From assembly GCF_000312665.1 (NCBI RefSeq), contig NZ_HF536772.1, forward strand, positions 808,798 to 872,797: a DNA stretch of 64,000 bases, written 5' to 3'. Origin of the DNA: Rhizobium mesoamericanum STM3625. Its GTDB lineage: Bacteria > Pseudomonadota > Alphaproteobacteria > Rhizobiales > Rhizobiaceae. A program made the position numbers and the translations under genes. Each line of letters starts with the position of its first letter. The stretch's first letter is position 1. Of the stretch, positions 39,391 to 48,407 are shown in pieces. The notes beneath the pieces are model-generated. The model was given only the letters and a program-made list of their open reading frames with translations, was not told the origin of the DNA and searched no databases.

Positions 39391-40890
39391 TTACACTATT
39401 CCAGCCCTTACGAGCCAGTCGCGCAAGGGGGCAAGCGTTTCGTGTTCTAACGCCACGGAAAGATAGGAGAGCGTCCGCGGCATATGCTTCATGTAGCCCG
39501 GCTTTCCGTCCCTTTGCATCAGGCGAACCCATAGCCCGGCAAGCTTGCAGTTGCGTTGTGCCGACATGATGGCCCAACTCTTGAGGAAGCGGACCTCGTC
39601 GAAGTCGCCCTGTGCTCTGCGTAACGCCAGATAGTCGTCCATCAATTGCTGGAAGAGATCGGGCGCGATCGTGACGCGCGCGTCCTGCGTGATCGACGCG
39701 AGATCGTAGGCAGTGGGGCCGATCATCGCATCTTGAAAATCGATCAAGCCAACGCGCGCAATCCCCTTCTCATTCTCGCGCCAGATGATATTCGGCGAAT
39801 GAAAATCACGAAGGAGAAGTCCTTTTTCGGAGGTCTCCAATTCGTCGATCAGCCCATCCCAGATAGCGAGGTACTCATCGCGCTCTGCGCCGCTGGCAGG
39901 AGTACCCCCGCGCTTCCAGGGGAGATGCCAGTCGAGAACGAGGCGCACTTCCATCTTCATCGCCGTTTTGTCGAAATCCGGGATGTGGTGGACATGGCTT
40001 TCCGTGACGTGGATGTCCCGCGGGATTGCCAGCGAGTGGAGAAACGCCAGGCAGGCGACGCTTGCCCGGTAACGATCGGTGATAGGCCGGCCCTGCACAT
40101 CCAGTACGCCGTCGACGCCAAGGTCCTCCAGCAGCAGAATGCCTTGCTCATAGTCGACGTGGTAAACGTCGGGTGCTGCAAAGCCCTCCCGTCGAAGCAC
40201 ATTCGCTACGGCGACGAAGGGATAGGCGTTCTCCGCGATGTGCGCGACTTTCGGATATGACTTGCCATCCAGAACCGGGGGCCCTTCCGGCAACGGCGGC
40301 CAGTCCATCAGGATGCGGCGCTTTCCATCACCGGGATAGACCGCCTCGTAGGCGCGGAGAGATGCGTCACCGGTCAGGAAACGACGTTTCGCCAAGGGAT
40401 ATCCCGCGGCATCGAGGAAATCACGGATCGCGAGGACGCGGCGAATTCGGGCGGCGTTTTTGTCCGGCGCCGCAATGGTCACCCGCCGACCTGGGCCCTC
40501 GTGCTCGAGCTTCAATGCAATCCGGTCTGCCGGCAGCTCCTCGCTCGCCATCTCGGGCCACTCCACGAGACAGATGCCGTCCTGGAGAGCCTCGCCGAAG
40601 CCAAGTTCGGTCAGTTCGGCCGGATCTCCGAGGCGGTAGAGATCGAAATGCGAGACTGGTATGCGCAGGTCATAGCTCTGCACCAGGGTGAAGGTGGGGC
40701 TCGGCACCTCAAGATCGTCGTCATCCGCCATCGCGCGCAGGAACGCGCGAGCAAGGGAGGATTTTCCGGCGCCGAGGTCACCCGAAAGGGCAAGGCAGTC
40801 ACCTTGCCTTAGTGCCAGCGCAAGATCATTCCCAAAGCGGGTTGTTTCCGCCTCATCCTTTAGGAAGAGGGAAATGATAGGGGTCATCAT
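39391..40890 (-). CDS. fusion of tRNA threonylcarbamoyladenosine factor TsaE with an AmgK-like amino-sugar kinase
   Basis: The first 150 residues are TsaE: Walker A GDLGAGKSSLARAFL, then VPSPTFTLVQSYD and FDLYRLGDPAELTELGF. TsaE is the ATPase of the t6A37 tRNA-modifying complex. From about residue 165 to 499 is an APH-type kinase with LLRDFHSPNIIW (catalytic Asp) and LIDFQDAMIGPTAYDLASI, which matches AmgK, the MurNAc/GlcNAc 1-kinase. The start is at 40890 (MMTPIISLF), overlapping the divL stop by 4 bases (ATGA). A longer frame to 41157 lies inside divL and is rejected. The two halves have unrelated roles; the fusion is common in rhizobia. Confidence 0.9.
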   Translation of the reverse strand: MMTPIISLFLKDEAETTRFGNDLALALRQGDCLALSGDLGAGKSSLARAFLRAMADDDDLEVPSPTFTLVQSYDLRIPVSHFDLYRLGDPAELTELGFGEALQDGICLVEWPEMASEELPADRIALKLEHEGPGRRVTIAAPDKNAARIRRVLAIRDFLDAAGYPLAKRRFLTGDASLRAYEAVYPGDGKRRILMDWPPLPEGPPVLDGKSYPKVAHIAENAYPFVAVANVLRREGFAAPDVYHVDYEQGILLLEDLGVDGVLDVQGRPITDRYRASVACLAFLHSLAIPRDIHVTESHVHHIPDFDKTAMKMEVRLVLDWHLPWKRGGTPASGAERDEYLAIWDGLIDELETSEKGLLLRDFHSPNIIWRENEKGIARVGLIDFQDAMIGPTAYDLASITQDARVTIAPDLFQQLMDDYLALRRAQGDFDEVRFLKSWAIMSAQRNCKLAGLWVRLMQRDGKPGYMKHMPRTLSYLSVALEHETLAPLRDWLVRAGIV

Positions 40891-43469
40891 TCGGCTGCGA
40901 CGGACGTCGGGAGATCGACTGAAGGAATCCGGCAGGTCACGACCGTGCCCTTGCCGGGCTGACTGTCGATGGTGACCGTCCCGTGGTGGAGACTGACGAA
41001 GCTGTCGACGATCGAGAGCCCGAGTCCTGCTCCGCCCCTCTTGCCAGTCTTCGCACCGGTGGCGAATCGGTCGAACACGTTGGCGATCATGTCCTGCGAA
41101 ATACCTGGACCACGATCGCTGACGGAGAAGACGAAATCTGTCCCGTCGCGCTGGCATTCCAGTGCGATTGACGAGCCTTCCGGGGAGAAGTTGGCAGCGT
41201 TGGAAAGCAGCTTTACGAGGATCTGCTTCAGCCTTTGCGGATCAGCAATGATCGAGCCCAGATGCGCCGGCGCGGTGATCTCTAGCGTCACGCCGCTTTC
41301 CTGCAGCCTGTCGGCAATCTGCATCGATACGTCGTCCAAAAGGTCGCCGAGATCGATCGGTGAGTAATTTAGGTGCATGATTCCGGCGTCGACCGTAGCA
41401 AGATCGAGGATGTCGTTGACCAGCGTCAGCAGGACCGAAGATGAGGTCGAAATGTGGTCGATATACTCTGCCTGCCGGTCGTTCAGTGGTCCGAGTCCGG
41501 GCGTGCGTAGCAGATCTGTAAAGCCGATGATGTTGGTCAGTGGCGAGCGCAGTTCGTAGGAGACATGTTGGACGAAGTCGTTCTTGAGTTCGTCCGCCTT
41601 GCGCAGTGCTTCGTTCTTTTCCGTCAACGCGCGCTCGGCGCGGACGCTGTCGGTCATGTTGACAAAGGTCAACATCGTCTGTGCATTCGGCAACGGAATG
41701 ACAGCATAGTCGAGCACGAGACCCGAGAATAGCTCGAGCGTCCCCTGGCTGGAGCGGCGCTCGTCGTCAAAGCTGGTGATCAGCTCGGCGAAGGTCCTCC
41801 ATCCATCCGGGCGATCATAGGATTGAGAGCATGCATCGCCAAGGGCGCGGATATGCGTGCCGGGCTTCGCGTCAGCTTCCGTGATTCCCCAGAGCGCACG
41901 GAAGGCGGGATTCGAGAGGCGAATGCGTCCGTCAGGCCCAAAGACGGCAACACCCTCCGAGAGATGGTCGATCGTCTCGCCTTGAACCTTGAGAAGCGTG
42001 TTGTAGCGTGTCTCAAGATCGACCTGCTCGGTCAGGTTCTCGAACACCCAGGTGGCGCCGCCCTGCGGATGCGCTGTTGCGAAAACCCGCAACGTCTGAC
42101 CGTTCGGCAAGTGCCAAAGGTCCGACTGCGTATCGAGTGCCCGGTATACCGAAAGCGCAGCTTCCTTCCAGGATTTCCAGTTCAGCTGGTCCGGCAGCTT
42201 TTTCGCAGCGCGTAGCCGCTCAAGCAGTTCTGCATTGTCGGGCCGGCTCTCGAGGAACGCAATATCGAGTTCCCAGAGCGAGACGAACGCCTGATTGTAA
42301 AACTGCAGCCGCCGGTCGCCGTCGAAGATTGCCACTGGGGTCGCGAGGTGATCAAGGGTCTCGGCGTGGCTCTTCAGTGTTCGCTCGAGTTCCGCGCGAA
42401 CGGCCTCAATACCGGAAACATCGACAGCAATGCCGGCAGATCCGCTAGGCACCTTGACATCGACAACGTCGAAGAACGTGCGATTGCCACGCACTACCGT
42501 CGAAATCTTGTCGTGGAAAGGCGACTCGGTGGTGGCCGTGGCGCGGATACGCTCGCGGGCAACGGTCGTTAGGAATTCCCGACCCTCATCGACCGCTTGC
42601 GCGGGCGTGCTTGCTTCGACTGCTTCGCCATAGGCGTGGTTGACCCAGGTTAACCGACCATCGCTGTCACGTTGCCATGCCGGCAGATCAATTGCATCGA
42701 GCATGCTCTGAAACGCCGAGATCGACGACAGCAGCCTGTCCCGTTCGATCTTAAGCTCGGCAAGCTCAGCTCGGAGATTGTTCAGCGCCACAAAACGGAC
42801 AAATGCGCGACCGCCGGAAACCCGGCCCTGGGCCTCAAGAATTTCCTCGCGATGGGTTTCAACGACCATGTCGAAGCTCTGAGCTGAGCCGCGAAGGCGA
42901 TCGATTGCACGCTCCAGCTCGGACGCGGAGCGCGACTTGAGCCACAGCCCGAAAGCAAGGAATTCGCTGTCTTGCGGCGCGCCGGTTTCCGCCGGCAGCT
43001 GGCCGATAAGCTCAGGGCGCTCGTTGCCATCCCAGATGACGATCCGGCGATTCTTGTCGGCGATCAGCGCCTGATATTGCGAGATGCGCTGTTGTGCGTC
43101 CGAGAGTGCCGAGCGGATTTCTCGGCTCTCGCTTTCAAGGTTGCCGCGCTGGCGTACAACCCAGAGAGTCGAAAGCAGCGCAGCGGAGATCACACCGATA
43201 ACGACGGAGAGACCAACGACCTGCGATGAAGTAAAAAGATGCGCAGATGCGACAGCCGCAGTGTCGACCTGTGCGAAAACCGGCGGTGCAACCAACACGA
43301 TTGCGGTGCCCGCGGCAAAAATCCGCACGACACGAGCCAGTATTCCCGGCTTGCCGGCGATTGTCTTTGAGCCGCCGACTGGTTTCCGTTCACCTGGATA
43401 AAGCGGGCAGGAGGCAGCGTACGCGCCATCCTCCGCCTGTTCCACCAGGCTGTGCATCATTTCCGACAT
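40887..43469 (-). CDS. divL: DivL-like PAS-domain sensor kinase with tyrosine in place of the H-box histidine
   Basis: The protein has 860 residues. Two membrane segments lie near residues 43-62 and 84-104, PAS-like sensor regions span about 250-610, then come a dimerisation helix and a GHKL ATPase domain (LLSNAANFSPEG at 754-765, GGAGLGLSIVDSF at 812-824). The H-box reads FVQHVSYELRSPLT, so tyrosine 638 takes the place of the phosphorylated histidine. This is the mark of DivL, which in Caulobacter and Agrobacterium acts with DivK and CckA to control CtrA and the asymmetric cell cycle. Signal output through a response regulator is not expected by the usual route. It overlaps the TsaE-AmgK gene. 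ahcY is upstream on the same strand, 204 bases away. Confidence 0.9.
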   Translation of the reverse strand: MSEMMHSLVEQAEDGAYAASCPLYPGERKPVGGSKTIAGKPGILARVVRIFAAGTAIVLVAPPVFAQVDTAAVASAHLFTSSQVVGLSVVIGVISAALLSTLWVVRQRGNLESESREIRSALSDAQQRISQYQALIADKNRRIVIWDGNERPELIGQLPAETGAPQDSEFLAFGLWLKSRSASELERAIDRLRGSAQSFDMVVETHREEILEAQGRVSGGRAFVRFVALNNLRAELAELKIERDRLLSSISAFQSMLDAIDLPAWQRDSDGRLTWVNHAYGEAVEASTPAQAVDEGREFLTTVARERIRATATTESPFHDKISTVVRGNRTFFDVVDVKVPSGSAGIAVDVSGIEAVRAELERTLKSHAETLDHLATPVAIFDGDRRLQFYNQAFVSLWELDIAFLESRPDNAELLERLRAAKKLPDQLNWKSWKEAALSVYRALDTQSDLWHLPNGQTLRVFATAHPQGGATWVFENLTEQVDLETRYNTLLKVQGETIDHLSEGVAVFGPDGRIRLSNPAFRALWGITEADAKPGTHIRALGDACSQSYDRPDGWRTFAELITSFDDERRSSQGTLELFSGLVLDYAVIPLPNAQTMLTFVNMTDSVRAERALTEKNEALRKADELKNDFVQHVSYELRSPLTNIIGFTDLLRTPGLGPLNDRQAEYIDHISTSSSVLLTLVNDILDLATVDAGIMHLNYSPIDLGDLLDDVSMQIADRLQESGVTLEITAPAHLGSIIADPQRLKQILVKLLSNAANFSPEGSSIALECQRDGTDFVFSVSDRGPGISQDMIANVFDRFATGAKTGKRGGAGLGLSIVDSFVSLHHGTVTIDSQPGKGTVVTCRIPSVDLPTSVAAE

Positions 43470-43617
43470 GCGCGGTATGTCTCCGTCCTTTAATGTGCCG
43501 CATCACGACAAGACATCCCATTTTCGAAGCAAACGGACACGTCCGTGGCCACGAATCGAGTGTTAAAACAATACTTCGGAAGGGAATCGGCGGAAAGATG
43601 TGTGTCAAAAAATAAGG

Positions 43618-43641
43618 GCGCCACATTTGTCAATCTGGCGC
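43618..43641 (-). terminator. probable ahcY terminator
   Basis: On the minus strand, downstream of the ahcY stop, a 6-bp stem (GCGCCA / TGGCGC) with a 12-base loop is followed by a run of T (TTATTTTTT, 43604-43614 on the plus strand). It lies before the divL promoter region. Confidence 0.55.
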
Positions 43642-43673
43642 GCCTCTAGATGTTGTGGATATTCAGTTTGGGA

Positions 43674-45074
43674 TCAATATCTGTAGTGTTCTGCCTTGTA
43701 CGGACCTTGCGGCGTGACGCCGATATAGGCTGCCTGTTCAGCAGAAAGCTGTGTCAGCTTCACGCCGAGCTTGTCGAGATGAAGGCGCGCAACCTTTTCG
43801 TCGAGGTGCTTCGGCAGGATATAGACCTGGTTCTTGTACTGGCCGGTCTTGGTGAAGAGCTCGATCTGCGCCAACGTCTGGTTGGTGAAGGAAGCCGACA
43901 TGACGAAGGATGGATGCCCCGTGGCGTTGCCGAGGTTGAGCAGGCGACCCTCCGAGAGCAAGATGATGCGATTGCCTTTCGGGAACTCAATCAGGTCGAC
44001 CTGCGGCTTGATGTTCGTCCACTTCAGGTTACGCAGCGCTGCAACTTCGATTTCGTTGTCGAAGTGGCCGATGTTGCCGACGATCGCCATGTCCTTCATC
44101 TGACGCATGTGGTCGATCCGAATGACGTCCTTGTTGCCTGTCGTGGTGATGAAGATGTCCGCCGACGACACGACGTCTTCCAACGTGACGACTTCGAAAC
44201 CGTCCATGGCCGCCTGGAGCGCGCAGATCGGATCGACCTCCGTCACCTTGACGCGGGCGCCAGCACCTTGAAGCGAAGCGGCCGATCCCTTGCCGACGTC
44301 GCCGTAGCCGCAGACCACGGCGACCTTGCCGGCCATCATGACGTCGGTGCCGCGGCGGATGCCGTCAACCAGCGATTCCTTACAGCCGTACTTGTTGTCG
44401 AACTTCGACTTGGTGACTGAATCGTTGACGTTGATCGCCGGGAAAGGAAGGAGGCCCTTCTGGCTCAGCTGATACAACCGGTTGACGCCCGTTGTGGTTT
44501 CTTCCGTTACACCTTTGATGGCGTCGCGCTGCTTGGTGAACCAGCCCGGCGAAGCGGCCAGACGCTTCTTGATCTGTGCGAAGAGGATTTCTTCTTCTTC
44601 GGAATGCGGGTTCGACAACACGTCCTCGCCGGCTTCCGCTCGCGCGCCGAGCAGGATGTACATGGTAGCGTCGCCGCCATCATCGAGGATCATGTTGGAA
44701 AGACCGCCGTCAGCCCATTGGAAAATCTTATCGGTGTAAACCCAATAGTCTTCCAGCGACTCGCCCTTGATGGCAAAAACAGGAACGCCTGAAGCAGCGA
44801 TTGCGGCTGCGGCATGATCCTGCGTCGAGAAGATATTGCACGAAGCCCAGCGGACTTCGGCGCCAAGTGCAACGAGCGTTTCAATGAGAACAGCCGTCTG
44901 GATCGTCATGTGCAGCGAGCCGGTGATGCGCGCGCCCTTCAGCGGCTTTGCTTCGCCGAATTCTGCACGGCAGGCCATCAGGCCCGGCATCTCGGTTTCT
45001 GCGATCGTAATTTCCTTGCGGCCGAAGTCCGCGAGGCCGATGTCAGCGACGACATAATCTTTTTCAGTGCTCAT
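43674..45074 (-). CDS. ahcY: adenosylhomocysteinase
   Basis: AhcY splits S-adenosylhomocysteine to adenosine and homocysteine, relieving inhibition of methyltransferases. The NAD-binding motif [20 protein letters not shown] and the signature [14 protein letters not shown]-type block (here [16 protein letters not shown]) are clear, as is the C-terminal KAEHYRY. The start at 45074 ([13 protein letters not shown]) gives 466 residues, the common rhizobial length, including the extra segment seen in many proteobacterial forms. The 167-bp upstream gap holds a strong palindrome, probably an operator. Confidence 0.98.
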   Translation of the reverse strand: MSTEKDYVVADIGLADFGRKEITIAETEMPGLMACRAEFGEAKPLKGARITGSLHMTIQTAVLIETLVALGAEVRWASCNIFSTQDHAAAAIAASGVPVFAIKGESLEDYWVYTDKIFQWADGGLSNMILDDGGDATMYILLGARAEAGEDVLSNPHSEEEEILFAQIKKRLAASPGWFTKQRDAIKGVTEETTTGVNRLYQLSQKGLLPFPAINVNDSVTKSKFDNKYGCKESLVDGIRRGTDVMMAGKVAVVCGYGDVGKGSAASLQGAGARVKVTEVDPICALQAAMDGFEVVTLEDVVSSADIFITTTGNKDVIRIDHMRQMKDMAIVGNIGHFDNEIEVAALRNLKWTNIKPQVDLIEFPKGNRIILLSEGRLLNLGNATGHPSFVMSASFTNQTLAQIELFTKTGQYKNQVYILPKHLDEKVARLHLDKLGVKLTQLSAEQAAYIGVTPQGPYKAEHYRY

Positions 45075-45199
45075 TGGGTTCTCCAGGCTGAAAAGCGGCT
45101 CAAATTCGAAAGCGCACGTATTGTGCGCCAGGTAGCGTCCACGCGGCATGCGCGGCTATGCTGGCCGTTTAGCAGGCTTCTATGGCGAAGGCAACAATG

Positions 45200-45219
45200 A
45201 TATAAAGAAGTCTTTATAT
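45200..45219. promoter_or_regulatory. palindromic operator upstream of ahcY
   Basis: A perfect inverted repeat of 9 bases on each side of a 2-base spacer (ATATAAAGA-AG-TCTTTATAT) lies 126 bases before the ahcY start. The gap also holds further ATATAA repeats. Symmetric A+T-rich sites of this kind resemble binding sites of ArsR-type regulators of the SAM/SAH cycle (SahR) in alphaproteobacteria; the specific factor is inferred, not seen. Confidence 0.6.
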
Positions 45220-45241
45220 GTTTATATGAGCGGCAAGGAGC

Positions 45242-45517
45242 TTACATTTCCTCGCCGAACCGGTTCTGGATCAGCTCGTCAAGCGCATCAAGGGCCTGTG
45301 CGGCTTGGTTGCCGCTTGCAGAAACAAGGACGCTTGAACCAGGGCTCGCTGCCAGCATCATCAAGCCCATGATCGAAGTCCCGCCGACCGTCATCCCGTC
45401 TTTCGATACGGTAATATCGGCATCGAAATTCTCGACGAGTTGAACAAACTTTGCCGAAGCGCGTGCGTGGAGCCCGCGTTTGTTGATGATCAGAATTTCT
45501 CGGGAGAGTGCCGTCAT
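45242..45517 (-). CDS. ptsH: phosphocarrier protein HPr
   Basis: HPr carries a phosphoryl group in the nitrogen/regulatory PTS. The phosphorylated histidine is His17 in NKRGLHARASAKF, and the regulatory serine that HPr kinase targets is Ser48 in VGGTSIMGLMML. The longer open frame to 45640 would overlap manX; the ATG at 45517 gives 91 residues. It follows manX by 16 bases in the chvI-chvG-hprK-manX-ptsH order. Confidence 0.96.
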   Translation of the reverse strand: MTALSREILIINKRGLHARASAKFVQLVENFDADITVSKDGMTVGGTSIMGLMMLAASPGSSVLVSASGNQAAQALDALDELIQNRFGEEM

Positions 45518-45533
45518 GGGCGCGATGTGCTCA

Positions 45534-45935
45534 CTATTTGCCGCTGAGGACGCGGCTCGCAACGTTGATGTACTTCCGTCCGGCTTCTGAGGCCTCGACG
45601 AGCGCCTTTTCCATATTGTTCTCGCCGCGTACGCCAGCAAGTTTGATCAGCATCGGCAGATTCATGCCTGCGATGACCTCCGTGTGGCCGCTGCTCATGA
45701 CGGATATTGCCAGATTGGAGGGGGTGCCACCGAACATGTCGGTGAGGATGACGACTCCGTGGCCGTCGTCGGCGCGGGACACTGCTTCCAGAATATCTTG
45801 TCGCCTCTGATCCATGTCGTCTTCGGGACCGATACAGACCGTTTCGATGAATTTCTGAGGACCGACAACGTGTTCGACCGCATGACGAAACTCTTCAGCC
45901 AGCTTGCCATGAGTGACAAGCACAAGTCCGATCAT
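45534..45935 (-). CDS. manX: PTS EIIA component, mannose type (regulatory)
   Basis: The 133-residue protein matches the EIIA-Man fold. The phosphorylation site is His9 in VLVTHGKLAEEF, and the GGTPSNLAISVMSSGHTEV block is characteristic. No sugar permease lies near it, so as in other alphaproteobacteria it probably works as a phospho-relay regulator, not in transport. It follows hprK after 157 bases; that gap holds an inverted repeat. Confidence 0.94.
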   Translation of the reverse strand: MIGLVLVTHGKLAEEFRHAVEHVVGPQKFIETVCIGPEDDMDQRRQDILEAVSRADDGHGVVILTDMFGGTPSNLAISVMSSGHTEVIAGMNLPMLIKLAGVRGENNMEKALVEASEAGRKYINVASRVLSGK

Positions 45936-46026
45936 GATATTACTGCTCCTAGTGGCGTATGCAAAACGGTGGGCTCAATATCGCAATGCAGCAATCGCGT
46001 CCACCGTGCGGGCACATCTTGGCGAT

Positions 46027-46062
46027 GAAAAGTCGAAGTGCAAGACAAAAATACGACTTTTC
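46027..46062. repeat. inverted repeat between hprK and manX
   Basis: A 9-bp perfect stem (GAAAAGTCG / CGACTTTTC) with an 18-base loop lies 92 bases before the manX start. It could end or attenuate transcription coming from chvI-chvG-hprK, or bind a regulator. There is no clear U-tract on the minus strand. Confidence 0.4.
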
Positions 46063-46092
46063 GGGCGGGATTTGCCAATTTCGCAGGCATTA

Positions 46093-46542
46093 TCATCCGA
46101 TATCCGGCGCTTTCGCCAGCAATGCGGCAAGGGGCACTGGAGTATTAGCCAGCAACCGAATGACCGGAAGATCTATATCGTTGATAATAGTCGTTCTCTC
46201 GCCATCCGGCGGCAGCCGTTTTTCTCCAGACACGTTTCCCGGCAGTACTGCATAGTGCATGGCAGCACTTGCGACGTACGGCACACGAACGATGCCGGTG
46301 CCGCGCAATTCAATCAAACCGGAAATCGACGCAGGGCAGGTGGCTACCACCACTCCCTCGTGCTTCGAAATCAGCACTTGGTCGTCGGCAACGAGTATCG
46401 CCGACATGCCGACGCGCTGTGCTTCGGTGATGCAGGCAAAGGCAAGCATCGACTTTCCCCATCCCGAGGGACCCATGAAAAGAAGGCCGGTGCTGCCGAC
46501 GACGATGGCGGTTGCGTGGATATTTGAAGGGGTGTCCGTCAT
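46093..46542 (-). CDS. hprK: short alphaproteobacterial HPr kinase/phosphatase
   Basis: HprK phosphorylates HPr on serine and can reverse it. The P-loop is GPSGWGKS (residues 24-31), where a tryptophan replaces the usual valine. The conserved ILVADDQV and IELRGTGIVRV blocks follow. At 149 residues it lacks the N-terminal domain of the roughly 310-residue Gram-positive enzyme, as is normal in this group. It overlaps chvG by 4 bases. Confidence 0.93.
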   Translation of the reverse strand: MTDTPSNIHATAIVVGSTGLLFMGPSGWGKSMLAFACITEAQRVGMSAILVADDQVLISKHEGVVVATCPASISGLIELRGTGIVRVPYVASAAMHYAVLPGNVSGEKRLPPDGERTTIINDIDLPVIRLLANTPVPLAALLAKAPDIG

Positions 46543-48335
46543 GTGGTGGTGTTGGCGGGAAGGGCGAGGATGAAGCGCGCTCCGAGTAGTTTTTCGCTCT
46601 CGGGGTCGATGATGTTCTCCGCGCGCAGCGAGCCGCCATGTGCCTCAGCGATCTGGCGGCTGATCGACAGACCGAGGCCAGAGTTCTGACCGAAGCCTTC
46701 GGATTCCGGTCGGTCGGTGTAAAAACGCTCGAATATACGATCGATGTTTTCGGCCTGAATACCCGGCCCGTTATCCTCGACATAAACGATGCAGCGAGAA
46801 CGCGTTCTGACCAGTCGAACGGTGATCCTGCCGTCGTGCTCCGGAACGAAGGAGCGCGCGTTTTCTATGAGGTTGGTAACGATTTGCCCGATGCGCAGGT
46901 CGTGGCCGTTCACTACGAAACGCGTTTTGACGCCGGGTTTGCGCTCGATGGCGAACTCAATCTGCACTTCTTTCTTACGATTGCGGATCTGCCGCGACAC
47001 CTCGATGAGGTCGCGAAGCAGGATTTCCAAATCGACCGAACCGGCGTCGACGCGCGCGAGCTCCGCATCAAGACGAGAGGCGTCGGAGATATCGCTGATC
47101 AGGCGATCCAGACGGCGAACGTCATGCTGGATGACATCCAGAAGCCTCTTCTTGGAATCATCCGTTTTGGCGAGCGGTAGCGTTTCGACGGCGCTGCGGA
47201 GCGACGTCAGCGGGTTCTTCAGTTCATGGCTGACATCGGCCGCAAAGCTTTCAATCGCATCGATGCGGTCGTAGAGAGCTGTCGTCATCTCACGCAGCGC
47301 AATGGAGAGGTTGCCAATCTCGTCCTGACGCGCCGAAAAGTCCGGAATTTCCTCGCGCTCCTTTGCGCCGCGGCGAACGCGGATCGCGGCGGCAGAGAGG
47401 CGCCGCAGCGGATTGGCGATCGTCGAGGATAAAACCAGAGACAGGAGAACGTTGACAAGTGTCGCGACCCCGAACACGCGCATGATGCCCAGGCGCTCGG
47501 CGTGGACAATATTGTCGATATCGCCAGCCTGCGTGGACAGCAGCAGCACACCAAGCACAGCGCGGAAGCGCTGGATTGGAACGGCGACCGAAACGATCAG
47601 CTCGCCCTTCTCGGTGGTGCGGACCACGGCGCCGCGCACGCCGGTCAGCGCGTTCATCACTTCGGGATAAATAGAGCCATCACCGCCGGGCGCCTCTTTA
47701 TAAAGGGGCAGGTTTCCAGGCTGCAGCACCTTGTTGAAGATCGTCGTGAACCATTGGCCCCAAGTCTGCTCCTCGTCGTCGACCGGGGGCAGATCAAAAC
47801 GCAGCACCTGACCGCGTGAATAGAGGTGGCGAGAATCGAGCAGTAGGTTCGCATCGGCATCGAAAATTCGTGCACGGGTTCTGGTTGGCGAGATCAACCG
47901 ACGCAGCACCGGTGCGACCTTCTCCGGATCAATCGGGAATTCGAGATCCTCGTCGTTTGGAACCGGCGTAATGCTTTGGCCTGCCTGCAGTTCGAGCAGT
48001 TTTTCCGGGTCGATGGTGATCGAGTTGGTATCGACCGAAGCGGAAGCCGAGACGGCGCCTGCGATGATTTCACCCTGCGTCAGCAGACTCTCGACGCGGG
48101 CATCGATCAGCCCTTCACGGAACTGGTTGAGGTAGAGAATCCCGCCGACAAGAACGACAAGCGCCGCAAGATTGAAGAAGAGGATGCGGCGCGTCAGGCT
48201 CGAGAAAACGGCGTTGCCGAAGATGCGGCGGATGATCGTGAAGGGATGCGACCAGCGTCTTCCCCTGACGCGGGGATTGCTTACGCCTTCCGCTTCATCC
48301 AGATCCCTTTCCTGCACCAACTGTGCCAACGACAC
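46539..48335 (-). CDS. chvG: sensor histidine kinase ChvG (ExoS)
   Basis: ChvG is the membrane sensor of the ChvG-ChvI system, which controls envelope, exopolysaccharide, motility and acid responses in rhizobia and is needed for virulence or symbiosis. The 598-residue protein has membrane segments near residues 48-69 and 284-305 around a periplasmic domain, then a HAMP region. The H-box is FAADVSHELKNPLTS (His370), and the ATPase has the GFGQNSGLGLSISRQIAEAHGG block. In S. meliloti the periplasmic regulator ExoR holds the sensor off; exoR is not in this window. The chvI response regulator is 72 bases upstream. Confidence 0.97.
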   Translation of the reverse strand: MSLAQLVQERDLDEAEGVSNPRVRGRRWSHPFTIIRRIFGNAVFSSLTRRILFFNLAALVVLVGGILYLNQFREGLIDARVESLLTQGEIIAGAVSASASVDTNSITIDPEKLLELQAGQSITPVPNDEDLEFPIDPEKVAPVLRRLISPTRTRARIFDADANLLLDSRHLYSRGQVLRFDLPPVDDEEQTWGQWFTTIFNKVLQPGNLPLYKEAPGGDGSIYPEVMNALTGVRGAVVRTTEKGELIVSVAVPIQRFRAVLGVLLLSTQAGDIDNIVHAERLGIMRVFGVATLVNVLLSLVLSSTIANPLRRLSAAAIRVRRGAKEREEIPDFSARQDEIGNLSIALREMTTALYDRIDAIESFAADVSHELKNPLTSLRSAVETLPLAKTDDSKKRLLDVIQHDVRRLDRLISDISDASRLDAELARVDAGSVDLEILLRDLIEVSRQIRNRKKEVQIEFAIERKPGVKTRFVVNGHDLRIGQIVTNLIENARSFVPEHDGRITVRLVRTRSRCIVYVEDNGPGIQAENIDRIFERFYTDRPESEGFGQNSGLGLSISRQIAEAHGGSLRAENIIDPESEKLLGARFILALPANTTT

Positions 48336-48407
48336 GCCCTTTCGGAGAGCGGACCGCTTTCGCGATCGCCTGCTCTCGACAATTCTTAATGCCGCGCCGC
48401 TTCGGCG

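Noticed and set aside
40891-41157. N-terminal extension of the TsaE-AmgK gene into divL
   Set aside because: The extra 89 residues are arginine-rich and antisense to nothing but in a shadow frame of divL; TsaE homologues begin at the ATG at 40890.
45075-45241. SAH or SAM riboswitch upstream of ahcY
   Set aside because: I could not find the conserved core of any known SAM or SAH riboswitch; the palindrome explains the region better as a protein operator.
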